The position numbers were made by a program, and so were the translations under genes. The notes beneath the pieces are model-generated. The model did no database searches. It saw only the letters and a list, made by a program, of their open reading frames with translations, and was not told the DNA's origin. A stretch of DNA of 64,000 nt from positions 1 to 64,000 of the forward strand of contig NZ_JMKI01000036.1 in assembly GCF_000712295.1 (NCBI RefSeq), given 5' to 3'. Within the stretch, counting starts at the first letter, position 1. Each line of letters begins with the position of its first letter. Source of the DNA: Synergistes jonesii. GTDB lineage: Bacteria; Synergistota; Synergistia; Synergistales; Synergistaceae. Below, piece by piece: positions 1 to 7,997 of the stretch.

Positions 1-805
1 TAACGGATCTGATGGACGATGCAGCGCTGGACTTCGGCCTTGGGATATACGGCGCTTATCGCATCTGCAAAGCCTGTCAGGCGTCGACGGAGATAATGAA
101 AATATCTTCGGTGCCGCGATTACGGATCTCGTTAAGGACACCGACCCAGTACTTGGCGCTCTCATTTCCGCCGACCCACAGGCCAAGGACTTCACGATGC
201 CCGTCCAGTCTTGTCCCAATAGCAACATAAACGGCTTTCTTGACGGTTCGGCCGTCCTGCCTCACATTGAAATGCACGGCGTCCATAAAGACGACTGCAT
301 ACTTTTTGGCCAGCGGCCGGTTCTGCCATTCTTTGGCAATCGGCAGAATTCGATCCGTCATTCGCGAAATCATTTCAGCAGAGGCATCCACACCGTAGAT
401 AGACTGCAGGTGAGCCGAGATATCCCGGGTCGTCATGCCTTTTGCATACATGGACAGGACCTGATCCTCTATATTTGAGATATCGGTCTGGTTCTTTTTG
501 ACTGACTGCGGTTCGAAGTCACCCTTGCGGTCTCTGGGGACGTCGATCGGGATATCTCCGGCCGAAGAGGTGACTGTTTTAGGGCTGTAGCCGTTGCGGC
601 TGTCATCTGTATGCTTGTTCTTGTAGTCATATTTGCTGTAACCGAGATGGTCATCCATCTCGGCTTCCAGCATCTGCTGGATCGTATCTCCGAGAAGATC
701 CCTCAGCATAGCCTGTACGTCCTGGGCGTCTTCCGGTTTGTAGTGGGAAAGGAGACTCTGAATAAGCGCTTTTCTTTCCGGTGTCAGTTTTCTCTGTCTT
801 GCCAT
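1..805 (-). pseudogene. IS256-family transposase, frameshifted and truncated by the window edge
   Basis: Residues 1-242 carry the N-terminal region and the first catalytic Asp of the Mutator-type DDE nuclease (motif VVFMDAVHF). The frame stops at 77-79 directly after the second catalytic Asp (motif IISVD). In the next frame the protein continues without a break to base 1 with the family's usual sequence (LTGFADAISAVYP, then QRCIVHQIRY). One missing base near 80-82, a G in the expected GGC CTG, explains the break. The copy is therefore probably inactive, unless the shift is an assembly error. The start ATG at 803-805 has a strong AGGAGG site. Confidence 0.85.
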
Positions 806-812
806 AAAAATA

Positions 813-852
813 TCCTCCTGGATTGAATTTATCTTAACACCAATCCAGGAGG
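813..852 (-). promoter_or_regulatory. Hairpin over the transposase ribosome-binding site
   Basis: A perfect 12-bp inverted repeat pairs 814-825 with 841-852 across a 15-base loop. On the transposase strand the 3' arm contains the AGGAGGA ribosome-binding site that precedes the ATG at 805. A transcript entering from outside the element would fold this hairpin and hide the site. The structure is seen directly; the protective role is inferred by analogy with IS10 and IS50. Confidence 0.65.
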
Positions 853-928
853 CTTGCTTTCTTCTCTATGGAGTTTACACAGAATTTGTTATACTCTCTC
901 GCGTGCAGCTCCGCGCCACGGCTTGACG

Positions 929-1717
929 TTATACCCCGTACTTATTGCCGATCTTATCGAGAGACAGCCTCCAAGGCTTATAGGCGTCGGCCGCCTTCAT
1001 CTCGCCCCAGGCGAGCTCGTTCATACCGCTAGGGGTGGCGTTGGCCGACATGAAGGCGTCTATATCATCCGTGCAGTCCATGCGCATGAGCTTGGAAAGG
1101 GCCTCGTTCATGAAACAGGTGTAATCCATGGCCGATCTGAAATCCATCCCCCTGCTCATACACCAGCGGACGATTTCTCCAACCAAGCCGTAATAGGGGA
1201 CCATTACGCCGGTGACGGCCGCCAGCACCTCAAGATCTTTCTCCCTTTCCACCTTGACGATCGCGCCTACGAGGGAGAGCAGGCTCTCGCTCAATCCGTC
1301 GTCGCCGAAGAGGACGACGGGGCCGATCCTGCGGGCCGCAAACGAAAGAGGCACGGCCCTGACCATAGCCTGCGCCGGAGAGAACCATGGCGCCGCCTGG
1401 GCGAGCTTTACGGCGGCGGCCAAATGAATGATATGATGCCGTCGCTCGAACTTCAGTCTGGGTGCGACCTTTTCAAGCGCCGTCGGCACTATCGCTGGAA
1501 CTATTACCTGCGCATTGTCTACGACCTCTTGGTCCGAAGAGACGACAACTATACGATCCGGGTAGTCCGCCTTCACCGCCTCGGTCTTCTCGGTGTGGTG
1601 GTCGTAGACATAGACCATGCCCTTGAAGCCGTCGGACGAACAAAGCCCACGCGTCAGCGCTGAAGCTATGCCGCCGCAGCCGATGAATCCCACATCTGCT
1701 TTTACACTGTCGTTCAT
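929..1717 (-). CDS. Pyrroline-5-carboxylate-reductase-like NAD(P)-dependent oxidoreductase
   Basis: The 262-aa protein starts with a Rossmann fold (GFIGCGGIASAL, residues 10-21). Its size and helical C-terminal half match the ProC family, which reduces pyrroline-5-carboxylate to proline. The conserved C-terminal loop of true ProC, usually TPGGTT, reads ATPSGMNE here, so the substrate may differ. The start is at 1717 rather than 1738: a GGAGGTG site lies 5 bases upstream of 1717. It is the last gene of a leftward operon with an RpiR regulator, a glycyl radical enzyme and its activase, so it probably reduces the enzyme's imine or keto product. The exact reaction is unknown. Confidence 0.72.
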   Translation of the reverse strand: MNDSVKADVGFIGCGGIASALTRGLCSSDGFKGMVYVYDHHTEKTEAVKADYPDRIVVVSSDQEVVDNAQVIVPAIVPTALEKVAPRLKFERRHHIIHLAAAVKLAQAAPWFSPAQAMVRAVPLSFAARRIGPVVLFGDDGLSESLLSLVGAIVKVEREKDLEVLAAVTGVMVPYYGLVGEIVRWCMSRGMDFRSAMDYTCFMNEALSKLMRMDCTDDIDAFMSANATPSGMNELAWGEMKAADAYKPWRLSLDKIGNKYGV

Positions 1718-1749
1718 AATTGCACCTCCGTTTTTCACGCTGTCAAGCG

Positions 1750-2616
1750 CTACAGCTGCTTGACGAAATTATAGTCTTTGTAGACGAACATATCGGTGGT
1801 GAGTATATCCTTCTCATACTTCTCAAGCATCCCCCTTATCCGATCCGAATGCTTCCTGTACATGGCGACCATAAGGGAATGTATAAGCGCCATCGCAGAG
1901 GCGCTGGCATCGGCGAGGATTATGTACTTCTGCGGCGTCAGCAGCGTATACTTTGCGAAGGGTACGATAGGAGACAATTTGCTGTCGGTCATCCCTATAA
2001 CGGGGACTTTTTTCTCCGAGAGCATCTCCGTTATCGTCTGTACCTCCTGCGAATAGCGCGGATAGCTGAAGACTAGCGCGCATGATTTTTGCCCGGCGTT
2101 CCTCAGCAGAGAGAGAAATTCCATGTCCCTCTGGCTGACGACGCGAACGTTGTCGCGGAAACCGCACATGAAGTTGCCCGCGTAGAAGGCCAGAAAATTA
2201 TGTATCGGGCCGCCCACGAGCATCACCTGATCTGCCTCAAAAAGCATCTCCGCGGATTTTTCAAAAATTTCCTGCTCCATGTTTTCCAAGGCCTCCCGCA
2301 TGAGCTCCATCTCCAGATCAAAAACCTTTTGGTAGACGGAGTTATTTGAATCGAGATAAGGCTCCTGGCGGAATTTCATTTCTTGATTCCTCAGCGTTTC
2401 CTTGCGCAGCTCGGTGTGAAAATCGGCGAAGCTCTCAAACCCCAGCGTATGGACGAAGCGCGTGAGAGTGGCTTTGCTCACCCCGGCGCGGCCGGCTATC
2501 TGCGGCGCGTTCATCATCGCCGCCTCGAAGATATTGTCTACGATGAATTTACCCAACAAGTTTTGCTTCTTGCTGAGAGTTTCAGAGATGGAGAGGATTC
2601 TTTCGCTGATGCTCAT
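1750..2616 (-). CDS. RpiR/MurR-family transcriptional regulator with SIS domain
   Basis: The 288-aa protein has an N-terminal helix-turn-helix of the RpiR type (about residues 1-77, with AGRAGVSKATLTRFVHTLGF) and a C-terminal sugar-isomerase (SIS) domain (about 110-250, beginning near VMLVGGPIHNF). RpiR regulators usually bind a phosphosugar or an acidic catabolic intermediate through the SIS domain. It lies inside the operon between the activase gene and the reductase-like gene and most likely controls that operon. GAAA-N6-TTTC sites in the dctP promoter region are candidate operators. A GGAG site precedes the ATG. Confidence 0.88.
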   Translation of the reverse strand: MSISERILSISETLSKKQNLLGKFIVDNIFEAAMMNAPQIAGRAGVSKATLTRFVHTLGFESFADFHTELRKETLRNQEMKFRQEPYLDSNNSVYQKVFDLEMELMREALENMEQEIFEKSAEMLFEADQVMLVGGPIHNFLAFYAGNFMCGFRDNVRVVSQRDMEFLSLLRNAGQKSCALVFSYPRYSQEVQTITEMLSEKKVPVIGMTDSKLSPIVPFAKYTLLTPQKYIILADASASAMALIHSLMVAMYRKHSDRIRGMLEKYEKDILTTDMFVYKDYNFVKQL

Positions 2617-2708
2617 CTTTTCCTGGCTCCTTTGGCTTTAAGTTGTCGCATTGCTGAACTTAAATTTTAAAGGCCGGAAACATCAAAGTCAACGAACTGC
2701 GCTGCCTC

Positions 2709-3623
2709 TTAATACGCGATCTTCAGCTGCACCCCGTTCAGCTTTTCGAGGGGGTATATTTTGTTTTCCATATCGCTGCGCGACGGCGGCGTCAATTCGG
2801 GAAAGGGGACCGGACGCCCTAAATTTTTGTAGGTTTCGATCCCCAGCCTGTGATACGGCAGGACCTCAACGACGGAAAGGTTTTTCAGCCCCGAGCAGAA
2901 TTCCGCCATCGCTTCGTAATTCTCAACATTGTCGTTTACCGTTGGGACGAAAGGGACTCTCAACGTGATATTGGTCGTGCCGGCCGCGTCTATTTTCCTT
3001 ATATTTTCGAGAATGATTTTATTCTCAGCGCCTGTATAGCGAAGATGCTTCTGCGCGTCCATCATCTTTAAGTCTATAAAGATATTCGGAAGATAATCAA
3101 GCAGCGGCCTTATCGTCCTCCACTCAGCGAAGGCGCAGGTTTCGATCGTCCTGTCTATTCCCAGGTCGGCCGAGCCCTTCAGCACGGCAAGCGCAAATTC
3201 CGGCTGCATCAGCACCTCGCCACCGCTCAGCGTGACTCCTCCGCCGTGGTGGAAAAAGATGTCGTCTCTGGCTATCTCTTCTACCAGTTCGTCGGAGGAG
3301 AAGTCCCTGCCGTAGAGCCGCACCGCGTCGTGCTGGCAGATCTGCACGCATCTGCGGCAGCCGCTGCACCCGCCGCCAGAGGAGATCGTTCCGCGCTCCG
3401 CGTCGCAGAGTATCTGCCCCTCGGGGCAGACACTCTCGCATTGTCGGCAGAATCTGCACAGAGAACGGACGAACCCCACCTCGAAATAGACGCTCTGTGA
3501 CTCAGGCGTCGAACACCATTCGCAGGAGAGGGGGCAACCCTTGAAAAAGACGACAGTTCTCAAGCCATGGCCGTCTTTATTCGACGAGCGTTCAATGCGC
3601 AGTATCCTGCCCTTGACTGCCAT
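2709..3623 (-). CDS. Glycyl radical enzyme activase (radical SAM, PflA type)
   Basis: The 304-aa protein carries the radical-SAM motif as CPLSCEWC near residue 30 (Cx3Cx2C, ligating the SAM-binding 4Fe-4S cluster). Two ferredoxin-like clusters follow (CRFCRQCESVCP near 57-68 and CSGCRRCVQIC near 86-96), an arrangement found in activases of non-PFL glycyl radical enzymes. The core motif GGGVTLSGGEVLMQ is also present. It installs the glycyl radical on the enzyme encoded 10 bases upstream in the same operon. Start chosen at 3623 with AAGGAC upstream. Confidence 0.93.
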   Translation of the reverse strand: MAVKGRILRIERSSNKDGHGLRTVVFFKGCPLSCEWCSTPESQSVYFEVGFVRSLCRFCRQCESVCPEGQILCDAERGTISSGGGCSGCRRCVQICQHDAVRLYGRDFSSDELVEEIARDDIFFHHGGGVTLSGGEVLMQPEFALAVLKGSADLGIDRTIETCAFAEWRTIRPLLDYLPNIFIDLKMMDAQKHLRYTGAENKIILENIRKIDAAGTTNITLRVPFVPTVNDNVENYEAMAEFCSGLKNLSVVEVLPYHRLGIETYKNLGRPVPFPELTPPSRSDMENKIYPLEKLNGVQLKIAY

Positions 3624-3633
3624 ATTTTTGTCC

Positions 3634-6009
3634 TTACTCCATTTCCGTGATCATCGTTCTTGAAATAATGTCGTCCTGGACATTCTTGTCAAGTTCCACG
3701 AAGAATGCTGTGTATCCGGCAACCCTTACAAGCAGCCCCTTGTAATTTTCAGGGTGCTCCTGCGCGTCAAGCAGCTTCTTTTGATCGACGACGTTGAACT
3801 GCACGTGGAAGACGCCCAGCGAGCAGAGCCCTTTGAGCAGGCTCATCATAGCCGCCATTCCTTCGCTGCTCTTGAGGAAATCCGGCATAATCTTCATATT
3901 GAGCAATGTGCCCTGCATGAACCTGTCGTGCGGAATGTTTGATATCGACTTTAAGATCGCCGTCGGTCCCTCCATATCAGTGCCGCACATCGGGCTCAGG
4001 CCGTCGCTGAGCGGCTTCCACGCCACGCGTCCCGACGGCAGCGCGCCGACTTCGAGGCCGAAAGGCGTATTGCCCGAGACTGGAAGTATGCCGGGGCTCA
4101 TCGTCCCCATATGGCTTCTGTAGCTTTCGATCTCGTCCGCGATAAAGGTGAAGAGCTCGGCCCCCATTTTGTCGACCCATTTGATATCGTTGCCGTATTT
4201 TGGCGCATCAAGGCATAGCTTGCGGATTTCCGGCTCATTTTCAAAGTTGTCGGCGAGCGCGGTCAGCAGCTTCTCCATTGTTATCTTCTTCTGTTCGAAG
4301 ACAAGAGTCTTCACTGCGGCCAGGCTGTTGATCAGGTCTGCGACTCCAATCATGTCGATCCCGTTGCCGACGTGATATTTTGCTCCGCCGTCCGTATAGT
4401 CGACCGCGTTTTCAACGCACTCGCGGTGCGTCAACGAAAGCGTTGGCACGGGGCGCTTCTTGCTGATAAAATCGCAGATATGGCTAGCTTTGACAAGACA
4501 CTTGATGCCGTAGCAGATCTGCTTCTTGACCGCTGCTTCGAATTCCTCATACGAAGAGAAATCCGTGGGATCCCCCGTTTCAATCGAGATGAGCCTGCCG
4601 TATTTGCGGGAGACGCCGTTCAGCAACGTGAGCTCCACCATCTCGCCGAGGTTCAGGTCGGCGAAGGCCGTGAAGCCGCACATCTTACCCTCGAGGTTCG
4701 TCTCTACGCAGCCGCAGGGGTTCCAGTTATAGGCCTCGCGAAGCGGCACTCCCTTGTTCATCATCATCTGGGTGCCGACCTCGTCGCAGTGGAACGCTGG
4801 GAAGCCCGTACCGAGGCTTATGAGTTCTACGATCTTCTTTAAGAAACTGTTGGGATTCTTGGACATGCTGTAACGGACGGAGAGCGACGGTTGGTAGAGC
4901 TGGACGTCCATCGTTGCCTGCAGCAACATATAGGAGACTCCATTCACTGCGTCGCTTCCGGTATGATCTATGCCGCCCGCGCAGATATTCTGAAACATCG
5001 GGTATCCGGCTGAGAACTGAGCCGAGACGTAATCCTGGAAAAGGCAGGGCTCCGAGAGCTTGACCCAGAGGCAGTCAAGTAGCTCCTGCGCCTCGTCCTG
5101 GGTTATGCGTCCGGCCTCGAGATCCGCCTTATAGAAAGGATAGAGATACTGGTCCATCCTACCCATGTTATAGCTGGCCGCGTTTTGCTCCATGATTATC
5201 ACGATGTGGTAAAGGTAGGCTGACTGCACGCCTTCATGGAAGGTCTCAGCTGGATGCTCGGGAACCTTGGCGCAGATCTTTGATATCTTCAGCAGCTCTT
5301 CCTTACGGCGCGGATCCTCTTCTATTACAGCAAGGCGAAGCGCTTCTTCCGAATAGCGCCTTGCAAGCGCCACCACGCCATTGGCCGAAGCCAGCAGCGC
5401 CTTGTAATAGATGATCTTCTCGTAATCTCCAGGTACCGCGATGTCGAGCTTCTCCATCTTTTTTAAGATACGTTCGCGCACTGCGGCTATCCCTTCGTTG
5501 ATGACGTCGGTGTATCCTGCCGTCACCTCGCCCCAGCCTCTGACGAACTTTCTGTCGGTGAACACCGCCCCGCACTCCTTGAGCTTCTTCACATCCTCTG
5601 GGACCTGAGCCACCCAGTTTTCATAGATGGATTTGCCCTTCCAGAAAGGTTTTATCACTTCTCTGAACAGTTTCTTTTCCTCTTCCGAAATATAAAAGGG
5701 ATCGTAGCGTCTGGTGCTGATCGTCTCCAATTCGTTATCTAAGACTGACCAGCAGCTGTCGGCGGAGACGATGCCGCCGCGTATCTTGCTGCCCGAACAG
5801 CCGACTATCAGCTCCTGCGGCCAGATGGTGACGCTCTTGTGCTCGCACTGATACTGGACGCCCTTTGCCTTTTGGAGGACAAGAGGCAGCCCCTCCGTCT
5901 CTTTGAAGCTCTCCGTAAGCAGCTTTGCGCACTCAAGGTCTACCTCCGGGCGGGTGTTCAACACTCTTTCCTTAAGGAAATCGATTCTTTTCATGTAATC
6001 TTTTTGCAT
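3634..6009 (-). CDS. Glycyl radical enzyme of unassigned specificity (eliminase-like)
   Basis: The 791-aa protein has both hallmarks of the family: a thiyl Cys in CGCVET (Cys434, with Glu436 two residues on) and the glycyl loop RVAGYTAFF (Gly765). The GCVE motif is typical of dehydratases and lyases such as glycerol dehydratase, CutC and hydroxyproline dehydratase; pyruvate formate-lyase has adjacent cysteines instead. Neighbours are a TRAP transporter upstream and an activase, RpiR regulator and reductase-like gene downstream, indicating uptake and anaerobic breakdown of a small organic acid or amino-acid-like substrate. Hydroxyproline dehydratase is attractive because of the ProC-like neighbour. 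From memory, however, the Asp and His that bind hydroxyproline do not seem conserved (Ala near 278, no His near 160). Substrate left open. Confidence 0.9.
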   Translation of the reverse strand: MQKDYMKRIDFLKERVLNTRPEVDLECAKLLTESFKETEGLPLVLQKAKGVQYQCEHKSVTIWPQELIVGCSGSKIRGGIVSADSCWSVLDNELETISTRRYDPFYISEEEKKLFREVIKPFWKGKSIYENWVAQVPEDVKKLKECGAVFTDRKFVRGWGEVTAGYTDVINEGIAAVRERILKKMEKLDIAVPGDYEKIIYYKALLASANGVVALARRYSEEALRLAVIEEDPRRKEELLKISKICAKVPEHPAETFHEGVQSAYLYHIVIIMEQNAASYNMGRMDQYLYPFYKADLEAGRITQDEAQELLDCLWVKLSEPCLFQDYVSAQFSAGYPMFQNICAGGIDHTGSDAVNGVSYMLLQATMDVQLYQPSLSVRYSMSKNPNSFLKKIVELISLGTGFPAFHCDEVGTQMMMNKGVPLREAYNWNPCGCVETNLEGKMCGFTAFADLNLGEMVELTLLNGVSRKYGRLISIETGDPTDFSSYEEFEAAVKKQICYGIKCLVKASHICDFISKKRPVPTLSLTHRECVENAVDYTDGGAKYHVGNGIDMIGVADLINSLAAVKTLVFEQKKITMEKLLTALADNFENEPEIRKLCLDAPKYGNDIKWVDKMGAELFTFIADEIESYRSHMGTMSPGILPVSGNTPFGLEVGALPSGRVAWKPLSDGLSPMCGTDMEGPTAILKSISNIPHDRFMQGTLLNMKIMPDFLKSSEGMAAMMSLLKGLCSLGVFHVQFNVVDQKKLLDAQEHPENYKGLLVRVAGYTAFFVELDKNVQDDIISRTMITEME

Positions 6010-6076
6010 ATGGATTACCTCCCTGTGTTGTCAGATGTCTATCTGTTTACCAAATAAATGACATTTAATGAACCAA

Positions 6077-7369
6077 TTATCCCAATATCAGCTTCGGAAG
6101 CCACAGTGCAAGGTCGGGGAAATATGTGACGGCTATCAGAGTAGGCAGCCAGCAGGTGACGAGCAGGATTATGTCGGTCTTGAGCATCCCCGAAAGCGGA
6201 GTCTTAGTCACTTGGATGCCGAAGTAAAGGGCCGGGGCCGTCGGCGGTGTCAGGAGCCCGATAGCTACGTTTACACCCATGATTGCAGCAAAGTGTATGG
6301 GGTCCACACCGAAACTCTGGACGACGGGAAGAAGGATCGGAGTGCCTAGGAGCAGGCAGCTCGTGTCGTCCATTATCATTCCCATTATCAGCACCACTAT
6401 ATTTACACCTAACAGAATTACATTCTTGTTGTTTGAGAAGCTTCTTAAGAAGTCCGCGATCAGACCGGGCATATCTTCCATGATGTAGATACGGCTGAGC
6501 ATCATTACGCAGAAAATCATCACCATAATCACACCTGTGGTGGAGGCGGTCTCGACAAAGGTCTCGTACAGCTTTCTGAGCGTTAATTTTTTGTAGACGA
6601 AGAATCCTATGGGGATGGAGTAGATTATCGCGACAGCGGCTGCTTCGGTAGGCGTAAATGTGCCGCTGTAGATTCCTCCGAGGACGATGACGGGCATAAG
6701 GATCGCGGGAAGTGCCGAGAACGTGTCGTCTCTTGCCGCAGCCAGGAATTCTCTGGGCGGCATCTTCGCGCGTACCTTGATATTAGGGTCTTTTCTCAAT
6801 ACTATCAGGCTCACGACCGAGAGCAGGAGCACAAGCAGCAGCCCCGGACCGACTGTGGCGAGGAAACACGCAAGAAGCGGCTGTCTGCCGGCCCATGAAT
6901 AAAGGATCATGTGGGCGCTCGGCGGTATGAGCAGCCCGAGAGGACAGGCGCATGTGATCAAGGTCGCGACGTAGTCCCTCGGATATCCGGCCTCCTCAAA
7001 CCTCGGCATCATAATGCTGCTGATACACGAAAGCGTCGCCAGGCTGCTGCCGGCGATGGAGCCGAAGGCTGCGCAGGCCACGACCGCGACGACCGCAAGG
7101 CCGCCCTTTATACGGCCGACAAATATCCCGACAAAATTGACGAGTGACTTGCCAATGCCGCTCTTTTCCATAACAAGGCCGACGGCGATAAAAAGCGGGA
7201 CGCAAAGCAGTACTAATGAGTTGCAGACGCTGTATCCGTACTTCATAAGAAAACTGCTTTCGTAGCCGCCGGCATGAATCATGAAAAGGGCGGAGAGGAC
7301 AAAAACGTACGGCAGGTATATCCCGCTCAGAAGACCTAAAATAATTATTCCAACCGCGACTATAAGCAT
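6077..7369 (-). CDS. dctM: TRAP transporter large permease (DctM type)
   Basis: The 430-aa, strongly hydrophobic protein has about 11-12 membrane segments and the usual length and motifs of DctM/SiaM subunits, for example FGSIAGSSLATLSCI and the repeated GLLIPPSAHM and GLLTPPTAPALYFG. It is the sodium-coupled translocation subunit of a tripartite periplasmic transporter in the inner membrane. Its ATG overlaps the dctQ stop as TGATG, which implies translational coupling. With dctQ and dctP it probably imports the substrate of the glycyl radical enzyme encoded 67 bases downstream. Confidence 0.95.
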   Translation of the reverse strand: MLIVAVGIIILGLLSGIYLPYVFVLSALFMIHAGGYESSFLMKYGYSVCNSLVLLCVPLFIAVGLVMEKSGIGKSLVNFVGIFVGRIKGGLAVVAVVACAAFGSIAGSSLATLSCISSIMMPRFEEAGYPRDYVATLITCACPLGLLIPPSAHMILYSWAGRQPLLACFLATVGPGLLLVLLLSVVSLIVLRKDPNIKVRAKMPPREFLAAARDDTFSALPAILMPVIVLGGIYSGTFTPTEAAAVAIIYSIPIGFFVYKKLTLRKLYETFVETASTTGVIMVMIFCVMMLSRIYIMEDMPGLIADFLRSFSNNKNVILLGVNIVVLIMGMIMDDTSCLLLGTPILLPVVQSFGVDPIHFAAIMGVNVAIGLLTPPTAPALYFGIQVTKTPLSGMLKTDIILLVTCWLPTLIAVTYFPDLALWLPKLILG

Positions 7370-7920
7370 CAGCGTTCTCCTCCCACCATACCCAGGCCAT
7401 CGTCGCCATTGTTTTCATAGATGTCCTCTAACAGCTGAACGACAACGTAAAAAGCCATAAGCACAAATCCAACGGTCACGGCGCACATGGACGTAATGAG
7501 AGGGATTCCCCAAGCGGATGTGGTAGGCCATATATTTATACCGTTGATGATATATGCAATCGAAAGCCTCATGGTCTCCAAAGCGACAAGCACTTGGACG
7601 ACGTCGGCAAATATCCTCAGAATTCTTTGTCCGCGAAGCGGCAGCATCCTCTCAAGAAGGTCCACTTTGACGTGCTCGCGCTTTTCCATGGCATAAGAAC
7701 TGCCGATAAAATACATCCAGAACGCGGATATCATTACGATTTCATCAAACCCGAAGAGGTCGACTCTGAGGATGTATCTGCAGACGACTACGAGTCCGAG
7801 AATAGTCACCATCGCGCATGTAGTTATAAAAAGTATATATTCCTGTATACGGAGCAGTAACTGCCAGGGGCTTGATCTCTTTAACTGCATCAGACGGTAA
7901 ACAATCTCTTCGCTACTCAT
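7369..7920 (-). CDS. dctQ: TRAP transporter small permease (DctQ type)
   Basis: The 183-aa protein has four predicted membrane segments, as in DctQ subunits. It contains the typical patch where EKREHVKVDLLERML follows the second segment. It links DctM to the binding protein. The start at 7920 is preferred over 7992 because a GGAGGA site lies just upstream and the first 24 residues of the longer version show no family features. It sits between dctP and dctM. Confidence 0.92.
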   Translation of the reverse strand: MSSEEIVYRLMQLKRSSPWQLLLRIQEYILFITTCAMVTILGLVVVCRYILRVDLFGFDEIVMISAFWMYFIGSSYAMEKREHVKVDLLERMLPLRGQRILRIFADVVQVLVALETMRLSIAYIINGINIWPTTSAWGIPLITSMCAVTVGFVLMAFYVVVQLLEDIYENNGDDGLGMVGGER

Positions 7921-7997
7921 GATATTTCCTCCATAACCTTTTAATCCGCCTGGCCCATACTTCTGAAATGGCATAGGCCAGGCAAAAATCATCTCGC

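Larger units (their letters stand above)
1..898 (-). mobile_element. IS256-family insertion sequence, left part outside the window
   Basis: A transposase of the IS256/Mutator type is read leftward from 805. It is preceded by about 90 bases of non-coding end sequence. The likely outer terminal repeat lies near 870-898, where the motif TTTACACAGAAT resembles known IS256-family ends; the exact boundary and target duplication cannot be set because the other end is outside the window. The element sits just downstream of the reductase-like gene that closes the glycyl radical operon. Family placement is sound; the terminus is an estimate. Confidence 0.8.

Noticed and set aside
3634-6009. Naming the glycyl radical enzyme hydroxyproline dehydratase (HypD)
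   Set aside because: Length, Cys/Gly positions and the ProC-like neighbour fit, but residues I recall as binding hydroxyproline do not match by eye, and I cannot align it properly here.
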